Part shown: piece after piece, positions 1-11,509 of the stretch
How the letters are laid out: each line of letters starts with the position of its first letter
Numbering within the stretch: position 1 is the stretch's first letter
Assembly: GCA_001466705.2 (NCBI GenBank)
Contig: LATX02000133.1
Span: 806,001 to 870,000, forward strand
Direction of reading: 5' to 3'
DNA length: 64,000 bases
Origin: Moniliophthora roreri
Taxonomy: Eukaryota; Basidiomycota; Agaricomycetes; Agaricales; Marasmiaceae
Made by a program: the position numbers and the translations under genes
The notes under the pieces: model-generated
The model's database searches: none
Seen by the model: only the letters and a program-made list of their open reading frames with translations
What the model was told of the DNA's origin: nothing

Positions 1-125
1 TGCCCGTTCCCATGTCCATGTCCATTAGCATATTCGTGTCCGTTCGCGTGTCCGTTCCCATTGGGATGTCCATTCTTGACATTCCTGTCCCCGTTTGCAT
101 GCCCATTCCCGTTCGCGTGTCCACT
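1..125 (-). repeat. Low-complexity GHANGNG-type repeat coding the amidase C-terminal tail
   Basis: On the minus strand this stretch, in frame with the amidase, encodes repeated Gly-His-Ala-Asn-Gly-Asn units. The DNA is a degenerate hexamer-like repeat of accgt/gcccatt type seen directly on the plus strand (tgtccgttcgcg, tgcccattcccg). Amidase-signature enzymes normally end soon after the TTVD region, so this is a lineage-specific disordered tail or a sign of frame drift beyond the window. Confidence 0.7.
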
Positions 126-2672
126 CACATACTTGGGGCCTTTCCCACTATTTGAATACGGACCTGTCCTCTCCCACTCCGACATATAGCCACCGTCGTC
201 TTTCGCCAAAGGCGTAAGCGACGACGGTAAGCCCGGCGTATTCGATTGGTACCGCTCGTATATAGACTCTGGTAACCGGCGCTTGTACACCGCAGGTGCG
301 TCTGCATCATTAGGATCGTACGCTGCAGCTGACGAGCTGGCAGGCAATGTATCAGGGTACGGCGGATACAAAGCATCCAAATCTCTATCCACAGTCGTTA
401 CGGGAAGTATTCCTGCTGGGTAGTCAAGCTCAAGGGCAAGAATCAGCACAAACAAACACAATACGGAAAACTCAAAAAAGACATTTACCAAATTCCAAGT
501 AAAAACATAGCCAGCACTAATAAGTCCCAGTCTCTGCGCATCCTCCTTATCACCCTTCCTCCTGTTGATCAAATTGGCACTATGCTTCTTCGCCCAGTTG
601 TATTCCGGTTCATCCTGTGCAAGTGGATGCGTCCTCCGATACGGATCCATCTTCACTTGGACACTCTTCCCCGAAGCTCCCCCAACACATGAAGGATCCA
701 CATCAAACTCCTCCCGAACAGCAGGCATCGGCGCCCCGACAGTCAGAATGAAGTCGATACGATGCCTCTCCCAAACGTCTTCCTTCCATTCCTGGCGTAA
801 CACATCAAGCTGATGTATAAGCCCGCGCTGGCTAATCACGCTCTGCGGCCTTAGAACTTCGAGTAGAGATAATTGAGGAAGCCAAAAGGAGGAAGAAGAG
901 ATTCGGGAGTAGCGTGATGGAGAAAAAGAGGTATGGAGTGTGCGGACCAGTCGGAAGGGGAAAGTGGCTAGTGAGTGTGTGAAGCGGAAGAGGCCGCCTA
1001 ACCAATTTGAGGATTTAAACGAGCCTGCTTTTGCAGCTGCTTGTTCGGCATCGCGTACGGGATTGGGTGCTAAACCAATGATGTCGGCAAACCGGATCCA
1101 CCAGCTGAGAACGTGTCGGAACCAGGGCGGTATTCTATGGAAATAAGAGTCATTACACTGCATTCTGAATATCTTTGTAGAGATGGCCCACCTGACAAGG
1201 TCAATTATGTCCCCCAGGGCAGCATTGAGGCCCTCACCAGGCATGACCTGGGATGTGATCTGCTGGCAGGCATCGCCGAAGCCGAGATTGTACCCAATGT
1301 TGAGTACTTTCGAAAGAGAAGGTGCATGAGAGGTCCTAATCAAATGTTGTCATGTGTTTTCTGCAGCCTGAATGAAAGACACCTTACAAGTCGACCACTT
1401 CATGTCCATCCGCTCTCAACGCATCAACTGTCATCGCCAGTCCTCTCCTGCATGCTGGAGATGGTGGTACGATGCCATCTGTCCATATGACACCGAATTT
1501 GAGCTTTCTGCCGCGTTCGGGTAATTGAGGATTGTTGGAGCCGTCATGCTGTTCAACGTTTCCTCTTCGAAGCACCGCTTGGTATTCCGAATCGCACCAA
1601 GGTATAGGTAAGCAGGTACTATCTAGTTCCCATGGCTTCATCTGAATGATTGCACGGTAAAAGTAATTGAGATCTTCGAATGTAGGCTTGGAACGACGGT
1701 CAGGATTCCGGGTGCCATATCGGAAAAATGACAACTCACCGACAATACACCACCGACTGTTCTGACACCTCCAACCATACCTGCCATACTACTCCTATTT
1801 GCCCAGGCAGGGAATCGTTCTGCGCTGCCTTTCAACGCGTAGCATCCGGTGAAATGTGCGGGTAGTCGTATGCTACCAGCAACGTCGGAGCCCAACTCCG
1901 CCTAGTCACCGGGTTTAGATGATAATCAAGGAAGCGCGACGGAAACTTACTTTGACGGCGCCGAATGCAGCCAAGACGCCTCCTCCGCCAGTCGAGGCAC
2001 CAACACCGTATAGTGGATTATGTGGATTTAGAGTCGGTCCAGACATGAGCGGCGACGAGGTGTTGATGGAGAAGAGGCCCGTCGGAACGGTCGATTTGAC
2101 CATTAGGAATGGAGATGACCGGAGAATGAGGGACACAAGCGGGGCATTTTGCTTCTCCGAAAGCGATTCAGGATCATAACGAGCATTGGAAGCGTATGAT
2201 ATGGTGGTCGCATGATTCTCTACATCGATCGTGTCTGGAAATAGAATGCCATACATTAGCCTATGCCACCTCGCACACCGCGAAGCTCACGCACCTTTGA
2301 TACTAATGGGGACACCCCGCAGTGATCCATCGCCGACATCCACACCGTAGCCATGCAACGCATCGTCGGTGAAAAGCACGTCGCTGACACAGTTACATCG
2401 CCTCTGAGCCTCCACGATTTTCTTTGCGTATACTCTCTTGACATCGTCCTTTTGCAGGGACCCCGTCGACAACTCTTGTACCAAATCCGGACAAGACAAA
2501 GAGTATATTCGCTCTTCTTCCGGGGTCAATGGTCGAGAGCAAATATCTGGAAGTGGTTCGAGTTGCTTAACACGGTACTGGTGAGCCTCTGCACTGTGAA
2601 ATGGTCAGCAAGAAGACTTTCAAGTCAAGCGACCAAGGCATACCATATTTCTTGGTACTTTGCGCCAGACAT
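1..2672 (-). CDS. Amidase-signature (FAAH-like) amidase, C-terminus runs off the window
   Basis: This gene would hydrolyse an amide bond in the manner of fatty-acid amide hydrolases and fungal acetamidases; the substrate cannot be told. Exon 1 starts at 2672 (MSGAKYQEI) and ends at 2644; a 50-nt intron leads to exon 2 at 2593, which restores the frame into RPLTPEEERIYSL. The catalytic Lys is in GVPISIKG (about residue 109), the cis-Ser is in GASTGGGG (near 2010), and the nucleophile Ser is in GSDVAGSIRLPAH (near 1880), so the Ser-Ser-Lys triad is intact. Further exons carry FEDLNYFYRAIIQMKPWE and, after an intron near 430-480, LDYPAGILPVTTVDRDLD. The C-terminus then becomes a Gly-Asn-His repeat and no stop is seen before base 1. 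It shares family and strand with the gene at 6141-8208, so the two are probably an old tandem pair. Confidence 0.88.
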
Positions 2673-4842
2673 TTCTCCAGCGGCTTCACGCAGTATCTCC
2701 TGTTACGGCCCTAGTTATATGTATCCAGCCGAGGAGAAGAAGCGTGTCTGACTTTTGAGGATACTTTAAAATAGGAAGAAGATGAGAATAAAAGGAGTTC
2801 CGGTGTCCCTTTCCATCTCTGTCTTGATAAACATATTGTGCAAATCGGGCTAGGACCTGGTCTTGATGGATCTAAGGGACAGAACGGCCAAAATTTTTGG
2901 AGCAAAGAGAATTGTTCCGGTCAGAGCGGTGGGTGCACTCCGGGTCCCACGTGTCTATGACCTGCTAGCTAAGGATTTCGGGCAAGATAACTGGACTCTG
3001 CAAACTTGGAAAAAAAAAACTAGGCGCACCCACGGCCTCTACAGAGCAGCCTCCCGCGCCACCCTGATTCTCTCCTGCTCTACTCTACTCCAATATGAGC
3101 CGACCAACGTCAAAAATCTACTACTACGCCGTCCTCAAAGTTCTTCGTCTGATGTCACTACCTGTCATCTTAGGGTGGAGAACCTAGCAACGCATACATT
3201 CGGTCATACCCGCCCAAATTCCCCAGGAACCATGTCAGAACGTCACTTAAGGTTTTTATTCCTCTACTACTTACTGGGAGTCAACCTTGAGCTTCGCACT
3301 GTGACGTGCCTGTGAGCTGGATGGAAATCAAGCACGCAGGAGGGAGATGTGTGGGTATCATCAAGAAGGCGCGCTCTTCCGCAAATCAAGAATGGGAGCT
3401 GCTCATCGAAACAGGGAACACCTGTGAAAGAAGCCCCTAATGGCATTTCGCTGGCGTATATCCTCAAACGATCAGACCCCAGAATTCCCATCGGCGGCGA
3501 ACTTGACGACACTAGTCTGGGGTCGCGAAACTAATCTAACCATCTTTGTCCCTTGTGTCTAGTCGCTACCGAATATATAACGAGTGTCTTGCATTCCTCT
3601 TTGTTTCCCGCGACAAAATACAACAAGATCGATCATGATCGTAGATGGCAAGACGCTGCCAACTTACGCCCATATTATTGCAGGGTACCATAGACGCTCG
3701 TTGGGCGGGAGATCTGCAGGGTTACCGCTTTATCGATGTCTTTGCCGAATTTTACGGCACAAGCTGCTCTGGCTCGCATTATTGGTGAGTGCAAGCGTTT
3801 CCCTAAGCCAATGTGTTTCCCGCAGGATTTAGGGATACATCATTCTAATCGAAATTGCCAATTTCCCCAGATAAGCGACATTAAGCCTGAATTCACTAAC
3901 TTTGTGCGAATAGGAACTCGGTGCTGACAAAGCTTGACTGCCGCCACCCATGACCCTAGTACGACCAAGGGATGCTGGTTGAAATGTCAGTGGGTACCTC
4001 CAGAGAATGACGTTGGACCGCACTAACCATTTAGAATTGGGGTCTATCCTAACGTTGAGGACATTTTGTTATGTCTCAAATGGAAGATTCGGTGGCTTTC
4101 AAGTTTCTAAACACTGCGACTGCGTCAGTGGCGTTTTTTTCATGATGCTGCCCTTTTGTTTTCAGGGTGTGTCCTTCTTCCCACAACGGGGAGCAGCTGG
4201 CACCCTGAACGTGTCAGCCGCAGTCATGAACTCGAGCCTTGCTAACATTTACTGCTGCAGATCTATGTTATCAGGTTGAGCGCCTTCGATACTTTCCCTC
4301 AATTTACCAAGCATGTCAAGTCGCAGGCACGTCGCAGTGAAAAGCACCGCGAACAGGAGGCTTTTCCGCAGCTTTGGTCCGTGGGATATGGACTTGGAAG
4401 ACTGAGTATTCGCCAATTGGATATCTCCTGCTGCCCGCAAGTTGTAAACAATCGACCTCCGGTTCATTCTGCTAACATTCATTTACGCTGGTCCAAATTT
4501 ATCGCATTCTGGTATGTTTAGCATTTGCTTCAGCGATGGGTCAAGAATTCAAATTCCTACTTCGGTTCTTGTGACAGATTAAAGCTGTTTCGCTGCACAG
4601 ATATTCAACCATGATCATTACACATTCACCGTGTAACTTGACACAAGCCATCTGGGCGTTTCCCGTCCCCCTGGAGGCTGAAAGTACTCAGCTAAAGCGG
4701 CTACCACTCATTGGTTCATGGAAACATGCAGTCATTGGCACATCAATATCATGATTGCATGCACGCCACCATACTGCCAGTGACTTCCCATCGTGATGAG
4801 AACAACGGTGATTCCGCTCCAACTTTCCTTCCTTCCTCCATA
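2673..4842. other. 2.2-kb stretch without an assignable gene
   Basis: I joined candidate exons on both strands and found no recognised family. Short open stretches exist (for example 2863-3315 on the plus strand), but none shows a domain motif or a convincing intron-exon chain. An A-run of nine bases lies near 3011. Base composition is like the genic flanks, with normal CpG. It may hold the promoters of the divergent amidase (ending at 2672) and the thaumatin-like gene (from 4843), plus an unrecognised or decayed gene. Confidence 0.4.
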
Positions 4843-6111
4843 ATGTGGACACCATTACTAGTTTTGACTGCGGCGAATAGCGGCGCATCTGCAGCTCGCA
4901 CCTTGACAGTGACCAATAATTGTGCATACACGATATGGTACGCCTGCAATTATATATTCGGAACCGGATCATTTCTGACAAATCACTCGTCGTTAGGCCT
5001 GCTGTTCGTCTCAACCCTCCTGTCTGGATTTCTCGTCCCCGTCTGAAATCTTGTTACTTGTTAGATCTGGACGGACCCGAACGCTTCCAAAACGAAGCCA
5101 GATCATCCAGGAGGGTGAGGCTTTCGTTACTTACGTGGAAGACTCATTTCGCGAACTTAATATTATTGGAAGATGGGAGGCAGCCTCCGGAACGAGCGTT
5201 TCATTCTCTGTACCTGATGAGTGGACAGCTGGACGAATATGGGTGAGTCGTGGATTCTAAATTATGGGCGCAACACGAGCTGGAATTTGTCGTAGGGCCG
5301 TCGAGAGTGTGATTTTGGGAGCTCCAAAAACGGAACTTGTATTAGTGGTGGTTGTGACGCTCTGGAATGTACGAATACGGTGCATTTTTTTTCTCGTTGA
5401 GTCGAGTGTAATGTGGTCGTGATGTTTGTGTGCAGGCTGTAACCCCCTACCACTGTTGCCGAGTTCACTTTCTCTGCGTCTGGTAATATGGATTACTATG
5501 ACGGTGCGTTCACGGGGTATACCCTCTATGTATTCAATGCTGACAGATTGATACTGTAGTTTCACTAGTCGACGGGTTCAATCTCCCTTTTGCAAATCAC
5601 TAACAATGCCAAATGCAAAGTCGCGTCATGCCCCGTTGACTTGAATGCGTCCTGTATGTGTGCCCCCGAACGTCATATGGAACCCGCAATTGACTCAAAT
5701 GCACCCAGGTCCACCACAACTTTGGGGTACTCCCGCGAAAGATGGATCCAACCCCGTATGTAAAAGTTCTTGCTTTGCAAACTTGGACGGAAGGCAGGGT
5801 GCGTATTCCCTTTCTCTCCTTGTCAGTCTCGTGGTAAAGATCTGATGATACATAGCTGATTCCCCCAATTGTTGCTCGGGGACGAGTAATACACCCGACA
5901 GCTGCACTCCAGCTGGAGTGCAGTTTTATGACTTTTTCAGTGAGTCCTATTTGGGAACAAGGATCAACACATTACTGACTTGTGTCAACCCCAACCAGAG
6001 GGAAGATGTCCCACAACATATGGTTATGCGTATGACGAGCAGAGTGGTTCTGCCTTGATGAACTGCAGCTCAACATTTTCGGCTTCGTATACCGTCACTT
6101 TCTGTCCATAA
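4843..6111 (+). pseudogene. Thaumatin-like protein gene with two +1 homopolymer frameshifts
   Basis: Secreted thaumatin-like (PR-5/GH152-type) protein, a family linked to beta-glucan binding or hydrolysis in the fungal wall. It starts MWTPLLVLTA with a signal peptide ending near SGASA, then RTLTVTNNCAYTIW. Introns of about 45-65 nt give WPAVRLNPP, PDHPGGWEAASGTSVSF, DEWTAGRIW, GRRECDF, DYYDVSLVDGFNLP, CKSSCFANLDG, DSPNCCSG, QFYDFF and a final exon ending SYTVTFCP at 6111. The many cysteines match the eight-disulfide fold. Two places do not join: a five-C run (5443-5447) puts TAA in frame before PTTVAEFTFSASG, and a four-T run (5588-5591) breaks the frame before LQITNNAKC. Removing neither shift by another splice site works. 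Either a young pseudogene or sequencing indels. It ends 29 bp from the convergent amidase. Confidence 0.78.
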
Positions 6112-6140
6112 GTCAAACATACATCACAGATACATTACTA

Positions 6141-8208
6141 TCACCACTTCTTTAGTAATTCATATTGCATACCATCTGCTCTCATCACATTCTGGACGAC
6201 CTTCATGGCTTCCAGCACCCGTTCTTCTTCTAATCTTCTGCCGACGATTTGAACTCCAACGGGTAATCCGGCCATCTTTTCAGCATCGTACATTCGGTAG
6301 ACACCTCTTTCTATGGTGTTTCTTGGTTTGAATGACTGGGGCAGACGATCGAGAGCTGCATCGACATGAGTGATTGGCAAGACACCCGCAGTGTAGTCGA
6401 GCTAAGGAACAACGAGTCCCATCAGCCGCGGATGGAAAACTGAAAGAAAGTCATTACCATATTGAAGAGCACGGTATAGCCACACGATTTAACACCATCC
6501 TTCGTGCCACCATGTGGAACGGCAGGGAGAGCATTGGGTACAGTAAGCACAAAGTCGAGTTCGTGCGCGTTCCACATGTCGAACCACTGCTTGCGGTATG
6601 CTTCACGACGAGCAACAAGAGGCCAATAGTCTGTTATCTTTCGCTCCGACATCAGCCCTTCCAAAAAGCCTGCATGAATTTGGTCTTTGCGGATGTATCT
6701 GATGTACCAAATGTATACTTTCTTCAAGAACCAGGGGGTATTGAACCATTTCCTAACTTGTCGGATACCGGCATCGCACCACTCCCAGAGCCTGATAGGT
6801 TTCGTCATGAGTTTGGCTACAGGAGAGTTAGATGAGTAGAATACTGGCGGAAGGGGTGAAATTGTACCTTCGTCGGAAAGCAGTAGCTGTGAAGCAATCT
6901 TTGTTCCCTCGTAAGCACTTGGAGGATCACTGACATATGAATGCGTTGAGAACAAACTGAGCACAGTTTCTGAGGATAAAAGTAAACGTACATGGAGACG
7001 ATCTCGTGCCCATTCTTTTGCAATTGATCCACAACGAGTTGTAGAGCACGCTTGCAAGCGGGCGATGGCGCAATGACACCTGTTGTGTCGTTCATGTTAT
7101 CTTCCAAACTTTGTCGTCAACGTATAGGCCTTACCATCTTCCCACATCACACCCCATTTCAGTGGTCTTTGAGATAGATCGACTTCACGCCATGGAAGAA
7201 CCAGGCACTATTCCGAGTTTATTAGTTTTGAGATTGCAGGAGTAGGAGCTTGAACGAACGTTATAGTCATATTCCCATGGCTTCATCTCGATGACAGCTC
7301 TCCAAACTGTCTCCAAATCTTCAAGTGTCCTGGTCATCGGAGAATGCGTGGACGGGACGCCCTCTTGCCCAGGAATACTTGTAACGCTTCCGGACCTCGG
7401 AAACCTTCCCACTGACGACCGTATAGCGTATATTCCCGAAAAGTGTGCTGGAACTCGTACAGAGCCAGCTACATCGGTCCCAATCCCGATGCGTGACCCT
7501 CCATAGGCAAGCAAAGCAGCTTCGCCGCCTGTCGAGCCTCCAGGCGCATATCCTGAATGATGTGGGTTCGTAGTGAGGCCAAAGAGATCCGAATTGGACT
7601 CAAACGACATGAGCGTGATAGGGATGTTGGTTTTAACGAATGGAATCGCGCCTGCATCACGAAGAAGTTTGGTTACGATAGAATCTTCTTGCATTGGCCT
7701 TCCAACCCAAGCGGAGAACCCGACTGAGCTGTCAAAACCTTTGACGCCGAGCATCTGAACAACGATTGGTTTAGTACGGCCCTTTGCATAAAAAGATACA
7801 ATGCTTACATCCTTCAAGCTAACAGGAACACCCGCAAGAGGCCCATTCTTATTGCAGTCCTTTGCCCACCCTCGTGCCTCGTGTATCATCACCTCCGTAA
7901 GACAGTTCGTCTCTTCGTGAGCCTTCAAAGCAGCTTTTGAGTACGCTATCAAGGATGCTTCAGGATCTATCTCTCCTCTTCGCACTCTCAAGGCCAATTC
8001 CGAGACAGGAAGGTCCAGTATCTCCTTATCTCGCGCTGAAAGAGGATTGTGAAATTCAGGTGGTAAGCTGGCGATCCGGTCGCGTCTTTCTTGTTGTTTG
8101 ATACGGCTGACGACTTTTTTGAGCACGTACAGACCAAAAAATAAATAAATAATAGTAATAATTCAGTGCGTACCATGCCCTCAAATGTTCAAAATAAGAC
8201 CATATCAT
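6141..8208 (-). CDS. Amidase-signature (FAAH-like) amidase, complete
   Basis: Second amidase of the window, with the same likely reaction as the one at 1-2672. A short first exon, MIWSYFEHLRA (8208-8174), joins across a 67-nt intron to RIKQQERRDRIASLPPEFHN at 8106; this restores the frame and matches the membrane-anchor plus linker seen in FAAH-like fungal enzymes. Lys110 lies in GVPVSLKD, followed by an intron. The cis-Ser is in PGGSTGGEAALL, and the nucleophile Ser is in GTDVAGSVRVPAH. Later exons give IEMKPWEYD, an internal part rich in charged residues, and the C-terminal LPITHVDAALDRLP and GLPVGVQIVGRRLEEE, ending LLKKW at 6141. Length about 560-580 residues fits the family. All catalytic residues are present. 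Confidence 0.92.
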
Positions 8209-8665
8209 GGCGGTTGCTGGGTAAGCCAAATATCTTTCCTCATGGGTCGAGTCATGGGGCTTCTCCTCAAGCGATATCGCGGTTCGTTCAGCATTCGAGA
8301 ACAAGAAGAATGATGTGAGGATTCGCCAGCTGTAAGATGACTTAGTTCTCAGGCGCTAGAGATGGAGGTCAAAAAGCAAAGGATATTTTGAATTTCGGTC
8401 CACACTTCCGATTTCAGTCAAATGGGGGTTGCCTCTAAAACATTCCATTATCATTGCGTAAACACAGACGCTTCTCAATAATAGTATGTAGCACTAGATC
8501 ATACAGATATTACATGTTTGTAGCATATGACCGTAATTTGAAGCCCTCATTTTGTCCACTACTCTAGGAAACCATCCATGAAAGCATACGGGGGAACGGT
8601 AAAGAGAAACTCTCAGAAATCAAGAAACACACTTCGCCGAAACGGCAAATTTGAATGAATGACTA
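8209..8665. other. Intergenic, divergent amidase promoter side
   Basis: No gene seen. This holds the upstream region of the amidase that starts at 8208 and the 3' flank of the kinase-like gene ending at 8666. No clear TATA box or terminator motif stands out. Confidence 0.5.
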
Positions 8666-11095
8666 TCAATCTGCTTCGTTATGCCATCTCCGCCTGGGAC
8701 CGTCCACAGATTTTTCAGGGTCCGGGACAGACTCGTGTCCGTTAACGGTCAACCAAGCTTCCAACCGCCGACCCAATTCACCACCGCGACCACCGCAGAT
8801 ATCGCCGGTTGTGTCCAACATATTCTCCTTCTCCACTTCTTTGGCGAGTAACGGTATTTTTGTCGAAGCTTTCCGCCTGGCGAACGTCGCAGCTAGGATC
8901 TCGTTGCCGATCGCTGCCCCAACGGCTGCTTTGCCGATGCCTAGTTCGGATGCTTTCTGAGTGGAGTGAACAACGCTTGAACCGTTGACGGTACCGTTAC
9001 TGCCACCGCCGCCACCTTCACCCTCTCGGGGTTTGATACCATTTGTAGGCGTGGCAACTGTAACCGCAGTGTCATGGACCGACAATGCAGGAGCGCTAGA
9101 GTCGAGCGGAGGGCTCAGAACTCCAGCCTCTTCCTCGCATACACCTTCTTTGAACCAATCATCCTCAAATTCCTCCGCACCTAGCATACTTTCAGCCAAA
9201 CCTTCTTCCCAGCCATCCCATTCTACGCATCGATGGGCCATACGCATCCGCATGCCAGCGGCTTCGTAATACAACCACTCACGAGCAATCAATACAAAAT
9301 CAGAATCAGGTGGTAATCTGGTTTCCGATGAGGGTGGCGGCGCAAAACCCGGGGACGTCTCGGTAGCCATTTTGACAACGACCTCCCGGAAGAGCTTGGC
9401 AGTGAATGGACTCGATTGAAGGAATGCCGGCAAATGGGCACATTGCCAGAGAGGTCTTGTAGTCGTAGATTCCCAGTCAATGATAGATGTCTACAATAAT
9501 GAGACATTAGCAGGATAAAAAAAAGACAATTGACAGAGATACTTGCAATTCGAGTAGGATCTTCAGCGTCAACAAAGACATTCTCCAAGCTCAAATCATG
9601 GCAATCCAAACCGAACTCCTCTGCCTTGTCTCTGCCCTTTCCGTTATTGACGGCAAACGCCTTGCTTCTCGCCTCCTCTTCCTGCTTGATTAACCGATTC
9701 ATGATCCTGACCCATCTGGCCATCTCCTCCTTCACGCAATCTTCCCTCTGTGTGAGATGCGCAACTAGGAAAGTCGTCCTCTGCATTCTTCGATAATCTC
9801 TGTACATCGCATCTCCGGGACCTTCCCATTCATCTTCGCTCTCTTCCAAGTCCCATTCGTCACTATCATCACTCTGGTCATCAGGAACGGCCTTCAACTG
9901 ATGATGACGAGAAGAACGAATTTCGTCCGGGTCCAAATGGAGTTTGTGAGGTGCCGCTTTTCCTTCGTTTTCACGAATGACACCTTTCACCTCACGGTCG
10001 ACACACGATTCGACATATGCTTTCGTGCTGGACCAGGGACCGCGGTTGATCTCGTTGGGGTGAGACAGTTCTCCTCGGTTAGATCCGAAGAAGGGCCACG
10101 AGATTATAGGACCAACATGGAAGTCGGTAGAAGCGCTCTGGGCCGATAGGTCCTCTGCTGTAGACGGAACCCCAGACAAGGGACTGGGTGTCACCTGCGT
10201 TGGCGTCGCGGCGCTAGGGCTCGGATTGCGTGTAGCCAGAGCTGTCATACCCAAAGTAGATGAGAATGGGAATGATGGGTAAGCCGTCTGCACGGCCTTT
10301 GGAGTAGGGACCTTACTAGTACTCGCGCGCGGATCAGGGCCAAAGTACAGCGACCCGAGAGCGGGAAATCGGTGTGCAAACAAGGGTATAATAATAGCTG
10401 CCATATTTTTGAAAAGCTTGACCAGGTCATTGTATGGAAGCGAATGGTACACCTTGGAAAGAGGAACGCCTTTGGCCTGCGGATACGCGTCATTTATCAC
10501 GTGACCTCGAGCGCGTTTTAGTTCCACTTACTTTGGACATGAGAATGTATTCGCCACCGAAGCGATTGAAAGGGTTTGAATCGTAATGATAAATTGTCGG
10601 AACCGGTACGTTGGTATTTTCTCGGAGATATTGCATTGTAGCCACTTCAGACTCTGTCTTGAGGCGAGGCATGAACCGTCGAGCAACGCGTGCGACTAAC
10701 TGAACCCTGTCGGCTAGAATAACGAGATACGCCTGCGAAGCGGTGATTCGAGAGAAGTTAGCCTTGACACCGAGTAAGTTATTTAAACCACCAGTACCTT
10801 GTGAAAAGTTCCTATGATAACGAAGTTCCGTTAGGAGAGGATCACATGGTAATGGTCAACGGTACACACCTGAGCTAAGGAATTCGATCCTGACGACCTC
10901 CACGTTCATCTTTTCGCGTACGACGTCCTTCAAGACCTTGCGATCGACTTCAAATGGAGTAGCTCCATGCAACGAGGCATCGATTCTTGCTTCACGCTGT
11001 CGATCCGCCTGTTCGATGTCCCAATCCCATTCTAAGGGCTTCTCCTTTTCCTGAGTTTTGCCATTGATTGAGCCGTTTAGCCCATTTCGTTCCAT
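8666..11095 (-). CDS. Phosphotransferase (APH / AIM9-like) family protein
   Basis: Protein-kinase-like phosphotransferase of the aminoglycoside/choline-kinase fold, a family common in fungi whose substrates are mostly unknown. Exons join as FLSSGTFHK (14-nt internal exon, GAACTTTTCACAAG) to AYLVILADRVQLVARVARR, then ESEVATMQYLRENTNVPVPT (nucleotide-binding lobe), IYHYDSNPFNRFGGEYILM, and, after an intron ending near 10490, AKGVPLSKVYHSLPYNDLV. The catalytic loop is CHDLSLENVFVD and the metal-binding segment is SIIDWESTTTRPLWQCAHLP after an intron near 9490. Between lobes sits an acidic, disordered insert (SDDSDEWDLEESEDEWEG). The tail is long and Gly/Ser-rich, ending RRRWHNEAD. I chose the start at 11095 (MERNGLNGS). 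The open frame continues upstream to 11509 through a Thr-rich repeat, so a longer N-terminus is possible. Confidence 0.82.
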
Positions 11096-11226
11096 ACCAG
11101 GTGTTGATTGTTGTGTGCAAGAGTGAAGGTTGTCAGGGTTATTACCAACCGCCGCTACCGACGACGGTGTTAATTGTTTATCCAAGTGCCGGTTGCCGGT
11201 GCTGGCAAGCGGAGTATAATCACGAA

Positions 11227-11271
11227 TGATAGTAGTAGTAGTAGTAGTGGCGGTGGTGGTGGTGGTGGTGG
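11227..11271. repeat. Trinucleotide (agt/ggt) microsatellite
   Basis: A run of agt units followed by ggt units on the plus strand. Read on the minus strand it would code a poly-Thr segment in the long upstream extension of the kinase-like gene, so it lies in the 5' UTR or in a variable N-terminus. Unit number could vary between strains. Confidence 0.75.
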
Positions 11272-11509
11272 GTAGAAAGAAAGAAGCAGTGAAGCTTTCC
11301 AATCTAGGACACTGGTTATAAGAAGAATGATAAGAAGTGGCAGATGCGACGTACAAGATATTTGGAATCGCTGTGTCATGATGTTGTGGTAAACATTGTT
11401 TGTGCATGTTTAGCTGTACCTTCTCCATTTGGCCTTGGCATCCAACGGTAAGAACGCCACTCCTGCCGTCATCTACGACGTTTGTGGGCATCTCCGTCGA
11501 CTCTATCAA

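Noticed and set aside
8985..9269. Plus-strand open frame opposite the kinase-like gene
   Set aside because: Shadow frame of the low-complexity Gly/Ser/Glu coding tail on the other strand.
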